Assembly: GCF_014193655.1 (NCBI RefSeq)
Contig: NZ_JACHZQ010000002.1
Coordinates: 310,001 to 374,000 of the forward strand
Reading direction: 5' to 3'
Source: Rhizobium sp. BK313
Lineage (GTDB): Bacteria > Pseudomonadota > Alphaproteobacteria > Rhizobiales > Rhizobiaceae
Length of the DNA stretch: 64,000 nt
Position numbers and translations under genes: made by a program. Below are positions 63,675-64,000 of this stretch, in pieces; position 1 is the first letter of the stretch, and the number at the start of each line of letters is the position of its first letter. The notes under the pieces were generated by a model, which was not told the origin of the DNA, did not search any database, and saw only the letters and a list, made by a program, of their open reading frames with translations.

Positions 63675-63932
63675 TCATTTGTGGGCGCTCCCAAGCAAGC
63701 ATTTGTACGCTTCAAAGTTCTGATCCTGAAACTCTTCGATATCCGACCAGATGCGCTCGCGATCGGTCACGGCTATTTCCGCCGCTGAGAGAACGCGTGA
63801 CAGAATTGTGCATAGCCGATTGATACGAATTATCTGATTTCCCAGCTCTTCAGCGGTGACCGGTCGCGACAGCCTGTCGGCGTCAAGGACAACGCTCTCG
63901 GGGCCGAAATCTCTAGCTTCCCATTTCGCCAT
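63675..63932 (-). CDS. Small protein of unknown function
   Basis: An 85-residue frame from the ATG at 63932, with an AAGG site upstream. The peptide is mainly helical, acidic and without membrane segments (E-E-L-G-N-Q-I-I-R-I-N-R-L, R-E-R-I-W-S-D-I-E-E-F). I do not recognise a family. The codon use looks coding. Confidence 0.55.
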   Translation of the reverse strand: MAKWEARDFGPESVVLDADRLSRPVTAEELGNQIIRINRLCTILSRVLSAAEIAVTDRERIWSDIEEFQDQNFEAYKCLLGSAHK

Positions 63933-64000
63933 CCAACTTACCTTTCGTCAAGAATGCGCCGCGCCGGAAGCGGTGGTACTTCGATCCGCTGCAAATGAGC

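Overview
The window is GC-rich chromosomal DNA from an alphaproteobacterium, most likely of the order Hyphomicrobiales (Rhizobium, Agrobacterium or Mesorhizobium relatives). The evidence is the imp-type type VI secretion (T6SS) gene set with two tssC genes and tagJ, rhizobial-looking tyrosine-catabolism genes, and a copy of an intergenic repeat common in rhizobia (40750-40852). No rRNA, tRNA, CRISPR array or complete insertion sequence was recognised.

Layout. 1-3936: an OmpR-type response regulator cut by the left edge, a Tat-exported Fe/Mn superoxide dismutase, an ECF sigma factor and a condensation-fold acyltransferase. 4059-36583: a complete T6SS locus. It holds a DUF2778 L,D-transpeptidase-like protein (candidate effector), an MliC-like lipoprotein, fha-tssK-tssL-tssM-tagF-pppA (+), clpV-hcp (-), tssA-tssB-tssC41-tssC40-tagJ-tssE-tssF-tssG (+) continuing into a methyltransferase, a degenerate caspase-like protein, a heme-type sensor with HAMP and a Ser/Thr kinase, then vgrG, a divergent class-3 lipase (candidate effector) and a DUF3455 secreted protein. 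36732-39182: a secreted protein, polyphosphate kinase 2 and a small protein. 39378-45739: phenylalanine/tyrosine degradation (phhA, two Lrp regulators, hpd, hmgA, fahA, maiA). 46645-53540: a sugar or polyol uptake and oxidation cluster (SDR, ABC ATPase, fused double permease, binding protein, zinc dehydrogenase, remnant LacI regulator). 53717-63932: esterase, large LuxR (LAL) regulator, LysR regulator with a divergent DUF1989 gene, Na/Pi cotransporter, ROK remnant, diguanylate cyclase and a small protein.

How the parts fit. The T6SS carries the full threonine-phosphorylation switch: kinase, FHA protein, PP2C phosphatase and TagF. The kinase has no membrane segment, but it overlaps a membrane protein with a CxxCH heme motif and a HAMP domain that lacks its own output domain. 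The pair may act as a split receptor that couples a redox or ligand signal to T6SS firing. No TssJ was found.

The most striking new observation is a shared palindrome, GTTRC-N4-GTARC. It lies in the non-coding DNA before the response-regulator gene, the DUF2778 gene, the lipoprotein-fha operon, the clpV/tssA divergent promoters, vgrG and the lipase gene. It looks like a T6SS regulon box, possibly read by the response regulator at the left edge, and it links the two candidate effectors to the secretion machine.

Several gene remnants (SDR tail, LacI, VapB, ROK) show past rearrangement outside the T6SS core.
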